Shown: positions 12,601 to 25,100 of the stretch, piece by piece
Position numbering within the stretch: the first letter of the stretch is position 1
Layout: the number at the start of each line of letters is the position of its first letter
NCBI RefSeq assembly: GCF_047511655.1
Contig: NC_133390.1
Span: 159,027,583-159,091,582, forward strand
Length of the DNA stretch: 64,000 nucleotides
Origin: Castor canadensis
Taxonomy: Eukaryota; Chordata; Mammalia; Rodentia; Castoridae
Direction of reading: 5' to 3'
Notes under the pieces: generated by a model
Told to the model about the DNA's origin: nothing
The model's input: only the letters and a program-made list of their open reading frames with translations
Databases searched by the model: none
Program-made: the position numbers and the translations under genes

Positions 12601-13935
12601 TCATTTACCTACGAATTTTTTGTTTTTCCAATACAGGCTCTCATTATGTACCCAACCCCAGGCTGGCCTTGAGACTAACAGTGTTCCTGCCTCGGCCATA
12701 TGTGTGCTAGAATTACATGCATGTACCACCATGCCCAGCTCGAATTTTTTTAAAACTCTAAGAATTTTCTTTTTTTTGGGTGGGACTGGGGTTTGCACTC
12801 AGGGCTTCAGGCTTGCAAAGCAGGTGCTCTACCACTTAAGCCACACCTCCAGTCCAAGATATATATATATATTTTTTTGGTGGTGGTGGTACTGGGGTTT
12901 GAACTCAGGACATCATGCTTAGTAGGCAGGCATGCTACTTCTTGAGCCACTCCACCACCCTAAGAATTTTTTTAAAGGCTGAGCATGATAGCACATGCCC
13001 ATAATCTAGAACTTGGGAGGCAGAAGCAGGAAGATAGAAAGTTTAAAGCCAGCTGGAGCTACATCATAAATCTGAGGTCAGCCTGGGCTATATAGCAAAA
13101 CTCCTAATTCCTCACTACAGTTGATCAACAATCTTTATTTTTTCATATTGCTTGATTCTCATTCATCACTTCTTATAGCAAGAGTTTACATTTTAGTTAA
13201 GTTTAAAATTAAAGTTATTTACGTTGGGCTTAGTGACACACATATGTAACCTCAGCACTCTAAAAGCTAAGGCAGAAGAACTGAGAGTTCAAGGCTGGCC
13301 TGGCCTCATAGTGAGGACAGCCTGAGATACAAAGTGAGACCTTATCTCAAAAAAAAAAAAAAAAAAGAAAAGAAATTAAAGTGACTTAAAATCCATTCCA
13401 TTAAAGTATAATTGTGTATTTATTCCTCTATTATGGAGCATTTAAATCATTTCTAGTTTTGCTTTGTCATGAACTCTGCTGCTGACAGCATTTGTGTATA
13501 GGCTGCATTACTTTATTGGTGAATAAACACAGAAATGGAAAGACATACAGTCAAAGGGTGTAATAAATTCTATGGCTGGATTGTACAAGAAGGTTTTCCA
13601 AGACAAATGTCATCACAAATAGTTTTAAGGAAATAGATTTCTAGATTCTTAACTTTCCTAAAACAGGAAAACAGGCTTTGTACTTATTATAACACAAAGA
13701 CATGTTATCCAGTCTCATGCCTCATAAGCATCCTTATCCCATTTTACCAAAGCAAGATGTACCTACCAACAATCTCTAACTTTACTGAGGTATAAAAACT
13801 GGTATATAAAAACTTCGTCAGCAACAAACCGTTAAATTTAAAATACTAGCTAGGTACAGTGGCACTGGCCTGAAATCCCAGCTACTCTGGAGGCTAAGGC
13901 AGGAAGATAGCAAGTTTGCAACCAGCCTAAGCTAC

Positions 13936-13982
<47 letters not shown>

Positions 13983-16900
13983 CAGATAGATAGATAGATA
14001 GGAGATAGGTAGTAGGTAGGTAGGGAGATTAAAAAAATGAAATACATAAATATAAAAAGCTCAATGGTAGAACACTTTCCTAGCATGTCTAAGGGTCTAG
14101 ATTCAATCTTTAGTACTACAAAATAAATAAATACAATACTAGTGTAGGTGTTGAGAAAATGAATGATTCTAACTACTGAGTAACAAATCCTTTTGTGGCT
14201 AGACATGGCAGCTCAGCCTGTAATCCCAGCTACTTGGGAGGCACAGATTGGATTTTAGTTTGAGACCAACCCAGGCAAAATGTTAGCAAAACCTCACCTC
14301 AACAAACATGCCAGGCATGGTATTCCAAAACTGTAATTCCAGCTATCTGGAGACAGGTAGAAAAATCGAGAACAGAGGCCAGCCCAGGCAAAAAGTGCAA
14401 AGCCCTATCTAGAAAAAAACAAAACAAAACAAAAACTGAAGCAAAAAGGGTTGGGGACATGCCTCAAGTGGCAGAATACTTGCCTAGCAAGTCCAAGGTC
14501 CTGAATCCAAATCCCAGTACTCCCAGCAAAGAGATCATTAAAAATAATTTTTGATGAGCAATCTGTGATGGTTAATCTTGATTGTCAACTTGATTGGACT
14601 GAGAAAGAGATCAGTAACACACACCTCTGGGGTGTCTATAAGGATATTTCTAGTGAGGATTAACTAAGAGAAAATCAGCCCTGAATGTGGGCAGTACCAC
14701 TCAATAGGCTGGTGACCCAGATAGAATAAAAGGGGAAAAAGCAATAGGCCCCCTAGCAAAGGCATTTTCTTTCTCTGTTTTCTCTCTTGGCTCTCATCTC
14801 TTCTCTTCTCTTTCTCTCTCCCCTCTACCCTCCACCTTGATGTGAGCTACTCTGTTCTGCTATGATAGACTGAAACCTCTGAAACTGTGAGCCAAAATAA
14901 ATCATCCCTTCCTTAAGTTATTCTGCTCAGGTATTTTATCATAGTGACAAAAAGTCTAAACAAGTTCATTATGTAATTTTTAACCATATAAAGACTGAGC
15001 AATGTAGTACCATTTTTATAGATCAAAGGTGACTGAAAGCTAGTAATTTTATGTGGTTCAATCTATTAACTGAATGATTTCAAGTAACTGAATGGTATCA
15101 CAATAATCAGATCCCTTCTATTTCCATCTATTTAAGTGCATAAATAAGTAGCATTTATTTTAGAACTTATATCTAAAAGGGTAAACAGCAGGAATAAAAT
15201 TGATCCTCAACCATGCACCATTTTATCAGTAACTTATTATTCACACATAAATGCACCCTTCCCAAATCAGTAAGAAACACATTTCCAATAAAACTTGTTT
15301 TTAGGTTTTTAGGTTTTATAATTATCAAAAAGTATAAGCTGTTAATGTTATTTAAGCAACTATATACTAACACGTTTAACGATAACTACAACCATTATTC
15401 AGCCTATGATTATGGGAAATGTCAAACCATTTTATATTTCTGTGTATATACAACTTTGTTACAGAAACACATGATAGTTTGATCAATAAAATGCTTTCAG
15501 CATAAAACACAGTAATAAAAATTCCTGTTGTGGGAATGGAACAGAAATATGGGTTCAAAGAAAAAAGAAATGTGTGCAACTATTCAAAACCTTACACTAT
15601 GTCAGGAAAAAAATTCTGATGATGGGCAGAGAAGCCCTACCCACTGTCAAGGAAGAAACTTGATAGAAATGCCCACTGGAAAAAGAGCTATTGTTAGTGG
15701 TTGTTCCTGCTCAACCTGGAAAGACACCGTGTACAATACTGTAAATGGTAAAACATGCCATGCCAAACTGGAAGTTCAATTCCGGATGCCTTAATTCTCT
15801 CCTTGGACAACTCAGTTTGGTAGAATCATGTATCAGTCTAACTCATTCTAGATCTTTCTTCCATCTTCTGTTATTTGAATGATACATTAGAAGAAGCTTC
15901 TTTTGCCGTTCATAGAAAAATATCGCCCTCTTTGATCTTACCTGAAGACCAGGCCAGTAGGCCTCCAGGGACTGGAAGACTGGCATGGACACAGTCCCCT
16001 TATACATCTGCACCCACAGGTACCAGTCATCAAAGTGGGTGTAATTCCGAATGGCTTTGTTATACTCTGCATCATGAGAAATGGGATAATGGACACATGA
16101 GTAATTAGGGAGATAAAAGGCAGACCTTGACAACAGAATTATGAACTTGAACTTTTGAAATATTCTACGATGGCCTAGCCACAAAGCAGACTAGGATACA
16201 ATGAGGCAAGTGACTAGTAAGAAGCATGGGTTCTGGAATCAAACTTCCAGCTTTAATTTCCAGCTCTGGCTTTACCATATGCTAGCCATGACCTTGAGCA
16301 AACTTCCCACTCAAAACCTCAATTTTATTCTGTTAAATTGGGAAAGTAACATTATATCCCTTGTGGGATTGTTCAGTCATTTATTAATTCAACAAATAAG
16401 CAAGCATTTAGTAGGTGCTCAGTGGTCAACAAGACAAAGTCCAGCCCACATGGAACTAACATTCCAGGGTAAACTTGAACTTATACCTCTTTCCTAGGTA
16501 ATAAGTCCATGAAGGCTGGGACTTTGTTTTGTTCATTGTCCAATCCCCAACACTAGGACAGTACATAACAAATATATTTACCAAATGTAAATAAATAAGG
16601 CAACATCAAAGAGTGTTATGAGGATTAAGGGAAATAGTTCATGTTCAGAGCTTGGCTCAGTGCTTGGCACATCAATAATACTCAGTAAATATTTTCTAAA
16701 TAAATGAATAGTAGCTATAATAATTATTACTAGTGACAGACAATTCCTCAAGATAATTATTACTAGTGTCTAAAGGTCTGAAGGTAATGCATTCATCTCT
16801 CACCTACCTCACTCAAAGGATTGGGGGAAATACAAACATGAGTAAGGCATGAATTCTATACTGAATTGGTAGAGCTGTAAAACTGTTGATGCCAGCTGAC

Positions 16901-19900
16901 TGCAAGAAAGATGCTGAAGGCACTAAATTCTGAGGAAGGATCAAACTGGTTCCTAGGCACAAAGACATTTAAGCTGAGCTTTGAAAGGTGAATGGAATTT
17001 GGACACAAAAAGAGAAGAAAAAAGGGATTCCAGGCAAAGAAAACACCATATGTAATGGCCATGGTCAGAGAATGAAGAATGGCTCAGTTGGCTCTTGTAA
17101 GAAGGCATGAAGAGGTGCAATGGACATCAAGTGGGCAGCCCACAGTGACCTTGAAGATGGACACGGGTACTCTGAATGGCTCTTGGCAGAAAGTCCCAGG
17201 TTTATAAAGTTCCATACATCGACATCCACATGTCATGGGAAGCCCCTTACCCTCCCTTTTACCTAGGAACATGGCCATGAGCTTCTTATCCTGAAGCAGG
17301 ATGGCTCCCTTCACCAGGTACTCAAAGTAGGAGTCCACACCCGCCCCGATGCCTGCGTCCTGGGCTACCCATTTGCCAGTAAGCACATCGATGTGGTTTC
17401 CAACCTAGGAGAGAGACACATGGTATACAGGGAGGGCCCCAGACCAAAGAAGTATCTCCCCCACCCAATGACCAGTGATATGCAAGGCAGGCACCTCAGT
17501 GCTTCTTGGAGAAGACTATGGGAAAGGCAACAAGGCTGGACCATGACCAACCTTTCTGTGCATACGTACAGTGGAGGTGCATCTCATAAACATATCTGAG
17601 GACTTAATTACATACACTGGGCAAAAATGAAAAAGAAAAAATGATTCAGAATGATTTTTGCCCTGCTTAGTGTGAGTGTGAGATGAGAGATGAGACCCTG
17701 ATGTTTCCACAATCTGTCTCAGACTTCAGGGCACTAGGCTTGTGATTCCGGTGTCTAAAGACACAGATATACTTTACACATTTCCATAAGTTAACTCAGG
17801 CAGGGCACTCAGGAAGCTGATAGAATGGTTGATTCTAAGGAAAGGAACTGGATATGGATAGCTGGTGAACAGGGGTCAAAGGGGACTTCACCAATGTCAC
17901 TGGGTATTTTTGTTTTGTTTTGTTTTGTTTTTTGGTGCTACTGGGGTTTGAACTCAGGGCCTCACACTTACTAGGCAAGTGCTCTACAACTTTAGCTCTG
18001 CACACAGCCCTTTCTTGCTTTAGTTATTTTTTGGATAGAGTCTCAAATTTTTGGCTGGGGCTAGCTTCAGATCTCAATCCTCCTATGTACAGCTTCCCAT
18101 GTAGCCTGGACCATAGGTATGTACCACCGCACTTGTTGGCTGAGATGGGTCTCACTAACTTTTTGTCCAGGCTGGCCTCAAACTGTGATCCTCTCAATCT
18201 CTGCCTCCTGAGCAGTTGGGATTATAAAGGTAAGCCACTGTGCCTGGCCAGTGTGTACATATTTGTAGCCTTTGATTTTCACATGAACATAAAGCCTTTT
18301 TTTTTTTTTAAGTGGGAAGTACATTGTTTTTATTTTTATATTTTTAATTTCTTAACTTTTAAATGAGCATACATTAACTAATATGAGGTGATTTCATTGT
18401 GATAATTCCATATTGTGTACAGTATACTTTGAACAAGTTCACCCCCTCCATTACATTCTCATTACTCCTTTCTCCCTGCTTTTTCTTTTTTTTTTTTTTT
18501 TTTTTTTATTATTCATATGTGCATACAAGGCTTGGGTCATTTCTCCCACATGCCCCCACCCCCTCCCTTACCACCCACTCCGCCCCCTCCCTCTCCCCCC
18601 CATCCCCTCAATACCCGGTAGAAACTATTTTGCCCTTATCTCTAATTTTGTTGAAGAGAGAGTATAAGCAATAATAGAAAGGAACAAGTGTTTTTGCTGG
18701 TTGAGATAAGGATAGCTATACAGGGAGTTGATTCACATTATTTCCTGTGCATGTGTGTCACTTTCTAGGTTAATTCTTTTTGATCTAACCTTTTGTCTAG
18801 TTCCTGGTCCCCTTTTCCTATTGGCCTCAGTTGCTTTTAAGGTATCTCATAAAGCCTTTTAAAAACAAATGTCGGCTCAAGTATACAGCACTTGCCTAGC
18901 AAGTCTGAGGCCCCGAATTCAAACCCCAGTATCACACATAAAAAAATGTTAAAAATATTTAAAGGAACAGATGTTTTCTATGTTACTTAGACCCTCCTGG
19001 AAGTTGATAATTTCAACTGGCAATCAATTGAAAAGACACAGCTAATCATTCTGTGTTAGTTTGGGTTTCCCCAAGGGTTGACCCTCAGCAAGGAAAACTA
19101 AGGAAGTTGGTTTGGAAGGTGAGTCCCTGGAGATACCGATAGAGGAGAAAGGGGCAAGTGAAGTAGGGAAGGGGAGGTAGCACATAAGGGTTGAGTGACC
19201 AAGCAAGTTTCCATCATGGGAACTGGAGTTCAGTCCTGGGAACTGTGTGATTCAGTATAGAGGATGCACCTCAGAGTAACCTCACCAAGGTGGGGGTGGG
19301 GAGGCACCTTCTGATACAAACTCCTATCAGAATCTGTGGGTAAGAACTGCTTACAGGTAGCATTAGGTCCTGGGAGTTTCAGCCAAAGACAAACAGAGTA
19401 AGCTCCAGGCACCATGGAGGCCCACAGGCCCAGGGACATGGGTGAAGGCAGTAGACAGGCCAATGTGCAGAGAAATGGCAAGATCTAAAGGGTGTTAGGC
19501 AGGACACTAACAGAATCCACAACAGTCTCGGGGCTGGAGAAGAACCTGCCTGTGCTGGATTGACTAAGAGACTTACTCTAAGTCCTCAGAATGGCACCTT
19601 CTTAAGGGACTTTCAAAGACTCCTAACAGAAGTTCCACTTTTCGAGTTGACCTAGTGCCATAATATACATAGTGTACTATTCTTGAATCATTTTCAAATA
19701 CAGTCTTTAAAAAAAGTCATAAAGACTCAGAAAATAAGGTTTTTTTGTTTCTGTTTTGTTTTGTTTAGTAAACAAGGTATTAATATACTGATGTTACTGC
19801 TGGAATAACTGAGACAGAGATGTTAAACAACTTGCCTCATGTCACAGTTTTGATGTGGTAAGGCCAGGGCTTAAATCTGGTTCTGACAAAATCCAGTGTT

Positions 19901-22107
19901 ATCTCCTGGATAGCTTTGGCTCAATTACTGTTAGTTTCACATAACCGTCTCTTTTAGGAGCCAAAACCAGCCTTGAGGATTATCTGGCCCAAAGTTTGTT
20001 AAATTTTCAGGGCTGGGGATGTAGCCCAGTGGGAGAGCACTTGCCTGGCATGCACAAGGCCCTGAGTGCACAAAAAAAAAAAAAAAAAAAAAAAAAAGGC
20101 CTAGCAAAGTATGTTAAATTTCTATTTATTAATAGGAACTGAAGGGGGAAAGGAATTTCTGGGGTCAAATGAGCTTGAGAAATGTGAAGCAAAGCTAAAT
20201 AGGTTCCTTTACCATCAGATTTCATAACTTTTATTCTGCTCAAGTTCATTGTGACTCCAAAAACAAAGGCTGTCCTATGCAAGAATCCCCTACAATTGAC
20301 CAGGAATCATTGTTTCACAGAACAGCTGCCGTTCAACATCTCTCAGCACTGGCTTCTAAGGAACAGTTTTGTGCATACAGAGAGATGTTAAAAATGAGGG
20401 CCAGTGCTCACTTCAGCAGCACATATACTAAAAAATTGGAACGATACAGAGATTAGAATGGCCCCTGTGCAAGGATGACATGCAAATTCGTGAAGCATTC
20501 CATATTTAAAAAAAAAAAAAATGAGGGCCAGATGGGATGTATGTCTGGCCAGCATAAAACATGACTCCCTTCTAGAAATCAGATAGGCTCAAGAACTCAA
20601 AGCTTAACCCAGCCCTGCTCTCTACCAGAGGATGGGCTTTCTGTTCTCCTCTTCTGTGTCAAAACATGTTTGGTGTCCTAAGCCTAAGCCCTAGGCCACT
20701 CTTAGTCACCCTAAGTTTCTGCTGGCTGAACTGTAACTTGTTCCTTGGAGCTCTGGGCTTCCAAGCAGGGGCCGTGGTGGTAGGCTTGACTCACACAGGA
20801 AGGGCAGCAGCTGACCTACCAGCCCAATATCTGACCGGCTCTCCCAGAGGCGCATCAGGGCCACTCTGGCCACATCTTCAAACACAGGGTCACCAGTGAG
20901 ACTGCTCAGGGTGGCAAATTCCACAATGAAGGTCCCAATCCCTGCTGTACATGTGACAGGGGTCTCTCCTGGGTTCACGCCATGAAGCAGGTTCACCGTC
21001 CCATAGGGCATGCCAGTGGGTGTCTGAAAGGCTAAACAATCACAAACTTAGGACTCCAGACAGGAGCAGGAAGGTAGGGGTGGTTTGGAAACAGCGCCAA
21101 ACCTTGAGACCTTGGCCAGCACTTCTCTTTTTCTCCTGGGTGGTCTAAGCCAGAGAAGGATAAATGTCACACTGGAGGGCACTTAGTAGCCACCTAGGCC
21201 AGATACTGTCAAACGCTGTTCTGCATGACCTCGGGCTCCTGCCATGATGCAGGGACTTGGAGTGAGCTGAGCTCCACACATCTCACTTAGGTAAAGTAAC
21301 TCTACTTTGATTTTATTTTTTCTACACTCTGCCTTCTGAGGTCAGGCAGGTAACTGAGTATGAAGCAAGTAAGATATAGGGAGTAGTGGGATTTGTGGCA
21401 CAGGGACAAGAGCACATTCCACTGGAAGCCATTCATAGACTTTTTACAATACCACTCTGACCAAATGAAGCAGACTGGCAAATCCTAAGTAGTCCCAGAG
21501 GAGCCAGTGTGAGATCCCTTCTTTAAGTAAAAAGTTCAGAGGCAGTTATTTTTCAAATTAAAAAAAAAAAAAAAACCAGGATGTCAATTACTAAACCACT
21601 GATAAAGTCCAACCTCCAAACCCCCAATTTACAGGTAGGAAAAATCATGCCTATGAAGAAGTGACTCAGCCAAAGGTCACACAGAAGACTCAAACTGAGT
21701 GGTTTAGAAAAGCTTGCCCATTCCCTCGCCCACCAACCCCAACCCAATGCTCTGCTCACCCCACCCCATGCCTTCTGATTCAAGGCAAGAACTCAACAAC
21801 CAGCCCAAGGCAGAGACTTCCTCTCTAGGCCCAAAGGTCAAACAACTGTAGAGCAGCCTGGGCGTCACCAAATTGTGAACAAAAGTGTCAAAACTTACAG
21901 GTCCAGCAACTTTTGTTATAGACAAGAAACTTGCTATCTGGTAGGTGCAAGTGGCAAACAAGGAGAATGTGAGTCACAAACAAGAATATCTCGAGGGAGT
22001 ATTTTGGAAAAGGAAGGAAGTATTAAAAAGAAGGGAGTGAAAGTCCTCCTTCTCGACCTGCAAGGGGCTGCACTGGTGCTTGCTTTATTATTATTCAATA
22101 TGCAATT

Positions 22108-22139
<32 letters not shown>

Positions 22140-25100
22140 TTCTCAATATAAACAAATTTTAAATGACAAAAAAAAAAAAAAAGAAGAAGGAGCAACAAGG
22201 CAGTTTCCTCTAGGGATGAATCACACAGGATATGATGTTTGCTAGGAGACACCAGGCTGTGAGCCATGGGCCATGAATGAGACCTGAACCCTGCTCACTA
22301 GCTCACTTCGGCTGTCCCCAAGGATGAGAGGCAAATACTGCATGCGAGAGATAAATAAGTGAGATGGCCGAGGGGCTAGTGGAAAGCACACTGTGACGTA
22401 TTTGGGTGTGCACAACCCTCAGACCTCTACCACACCCTGAAGGGAACACAGTGTCCAGTTGACGTTGCTGAGCCCAGTGCTGCTGCCCCACTGGACAAAA
22501 ACACTAAAGCTTGGCTTGCAGCCCTGGACACAGCTTAGCCATAAAACCTCACTAGTTCTTAGGTTCTCCAAGTACTTTCTCGTGTCTGACTTCATTTATG
22601 CCTCCCAAAAACCCAATGTGGGAGGGCGGCAGAAATGATGAGAAATGGAGAAAATGAACTATGGAGGGGAGAGTGACTTGGTCAAGATGCTGGCTAGCAG
22701 AGAGGAGTGTAGAACCTGCAACTCCTAATGCTTAGATCAAGGCTCTTCCCTGAGGCTGTTATTCCAGCAGCATGTGGGCCTGGAAGGGGGCGAAAGCACT
22801 CACTCAAAATAAGGGCATGGACCATGTACCAGGCAGGACAGCCTTCAGCCCACACCTACAAACAGTAACGAAGTCAGTTCATCCAGCCTGGCAGCACCTC
22901 AGAGAGTCCTCAAAATGCCCAGGATTCCTGTGATCTCCACAGTAGGTACTTGAGGGTAGGAATACAGAGTATTTGGGTGAAAACAAGAAACAATTCAGCA
23001 TTGCCATGCTCATCTACAGCAAGGGAAGTGGGCTCTACTGGACTTCATGTTTCCCCATCTCTATATGGGTCTTACCTGGGAGAAGTTTTCGGGCTGCCTC
23101 CTCAGCCATCCTCAGAAGAGGTCCAGAGCAGGGCCATCCTGCCTCCACTTCTACCCCAGCCTTCTTTGACAGCAGATGAGCAGACAGGAGTCCTCCTACT
23201 ACTACAGGTGGCACAAAACACAAGTGTCATGGTCCCAAGGACCAGTCCCTTCTGCAAATTAAACCTAAGCACTGTGTTGGGGTGGTTTACTGGAAAGGGG
23301 CTACAGCCACTAGCAAAAAGAGCAATCCTTAATCTCATATATTTGTACAGTGTTAAATTCACAAAATTTGTTCTCTTGGTGGGTCACAAAAATAATGGCT
23401 ACCTTTTGAAGTCCCTACTGTGGACCAAGTGCTAGGTATTGATGCCCCCTCTAAGTGTCAGAGGGGTAAAGTGATGTGTCCTTGAACACCCATCTAGTAG
23501 GTTGTAGGGCTAGGTCTGTCTGACTCCAAAGTCCATGCTCATTCCATTTTGTCACTCTGTTTCCCAATCACTTACCATGCCTGAGGAGGATGAGAAAACA
23601 GGAGTTATTACTTTCATCTTACTAATTTATCAATTTTTATTAATTATGCAATATTTAGGACTTATAAAAAGACAAAGGGAGGCTGGGATGTGGTCCAAGT
23701 GATAGAGCGCCTGCCTAGCAAGCACAAGGCCCTGAGTTCAAACCCCAGTACAGCCAAAAAAAATGGTGAAGATGGTAAATTTGCCAGGTGTCGGTGGCTC
23801 ACACCTGTAATCCTAGTAACTCAGGAGGCAGAGATCAGTAGGATCGCGGTTTGAAGCCAGCCCAAGCAAATAGTTCCAAGAGACCCTATCTCAAAAAACA
23901 CCCTTCACAAAAAAGGGCTGGTGGAGTGGCTCAAGGTATAGGCCCTGAGTTCAAGCCCCAGTTCCGAAAAAAAAAAAAAAAGATGAAGGCTCTGTGACTG
24001 GAAATACTGGAAATATAGCTAAAAAGATATCAGAAATGGCCCTCTGACTAAAAATAACTGGTGACCTTAAGCTTTGGTTCTTCCCCTCCTCCTGGCAAAG
24101 AGGAACAGAGACAAAGGCAGGACTTGACCGACATGGGAAGTCTGAGAAAAGGACTATGCGTGAAATTGGAAACCTGAATTATATACTCTATAAGGATAAA
24201 TTAAAAATAGACCCTGCACACCTCTCCTAGGGTACATAAGAAAAATTCTATGCCTCAAACCTTGATGCCCAATAAAAGGAAGGGATAAAACCAAATAAAT
24301 AAAAACAACCCCCCACCCAAGAATTAGTAACCACAACCTGGGACTCTTAAAGTTTTACAGTCTGAATTTAGATTAACTGGATAGTTTAGAAAACCTCGAA
24401 CCTTTAACATGAAGTGGGTTTTCGTAGGTAGTACCTTAAGCCAGGTGGCAGAAACCAACAAAAATGTATTTGGAAGAACTCACATTCAACACAGTCCTCA
24501 AAGAATCCTACAGATAAAGTCTAAGAAGTGAAAATACAGTTAAAAAAAAGGTAATAAATAAAATTTTTAAGTCACAAGGCAATAAAAGGAAACAAAAGCA
24601 TTACAAATAAAAGCCAGCAGAAAGAAGTGACAGTAGAAATGATACCAACACTTGACATAATGTAATTATCAGTGAAATAATTATGCATAATATACTTAAA
24701 GAAATCAAAAGAAAATGAAATATGAGTAAGAAGGAAGAAATAATAAAAATGATGACCAGGTATATTTATAAAAGGGCCAAACAGAATTTCTAAAAATAAA
24801 AAAATACATGATAATTAAAATTTAAGCCTGGGCACCAGTGGCTCACGCCTATAATCCTAACTACTCAGGAGGCAGAGATCAGGAAGATCATGGTCTAGGC
24901 CAACCTGGACAAAGAGTCTGAGAGACTCCCTTCTCCAAAATAATCAGAGCAAAATGAACTGGAGGTATAGCTCAAGTGGTAAGTAGAGTGCCTGCTTTGC
25001 AAGCATGAAGCCCTGAATTCAAACCCTAGTCTCATCAAAAAAAAATTATCCAAAATGTAACATAAAAAGACAAAATGTTCCTTAAAATATACAAAAGGAA

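Larger units (their letters stand above)
12060..13660 (-). mobile_element. Old antisense L1 remnants with SINE insertions (EDEM2 intron 8)
   Basis: The stretches 12060-12480 and 13385-13660 read like diverged L1 3'-region sequence in antisense. Six SINEs lie between or beside them. Family assignment is by general resemblance. Confidence 0.45.

Noticed and set aside
13936-14012. Possible CRISPR or structured array
   Set aside because: Simple 4-bp tandem repeat in a mammalian intron, no spacers.
15528-15794. 88-codon plus-strand frame in EDEM2 intron 8
   Set aside because: No family resemblance, no promoter or splice support, and the length is expected by chance in this much sequence.
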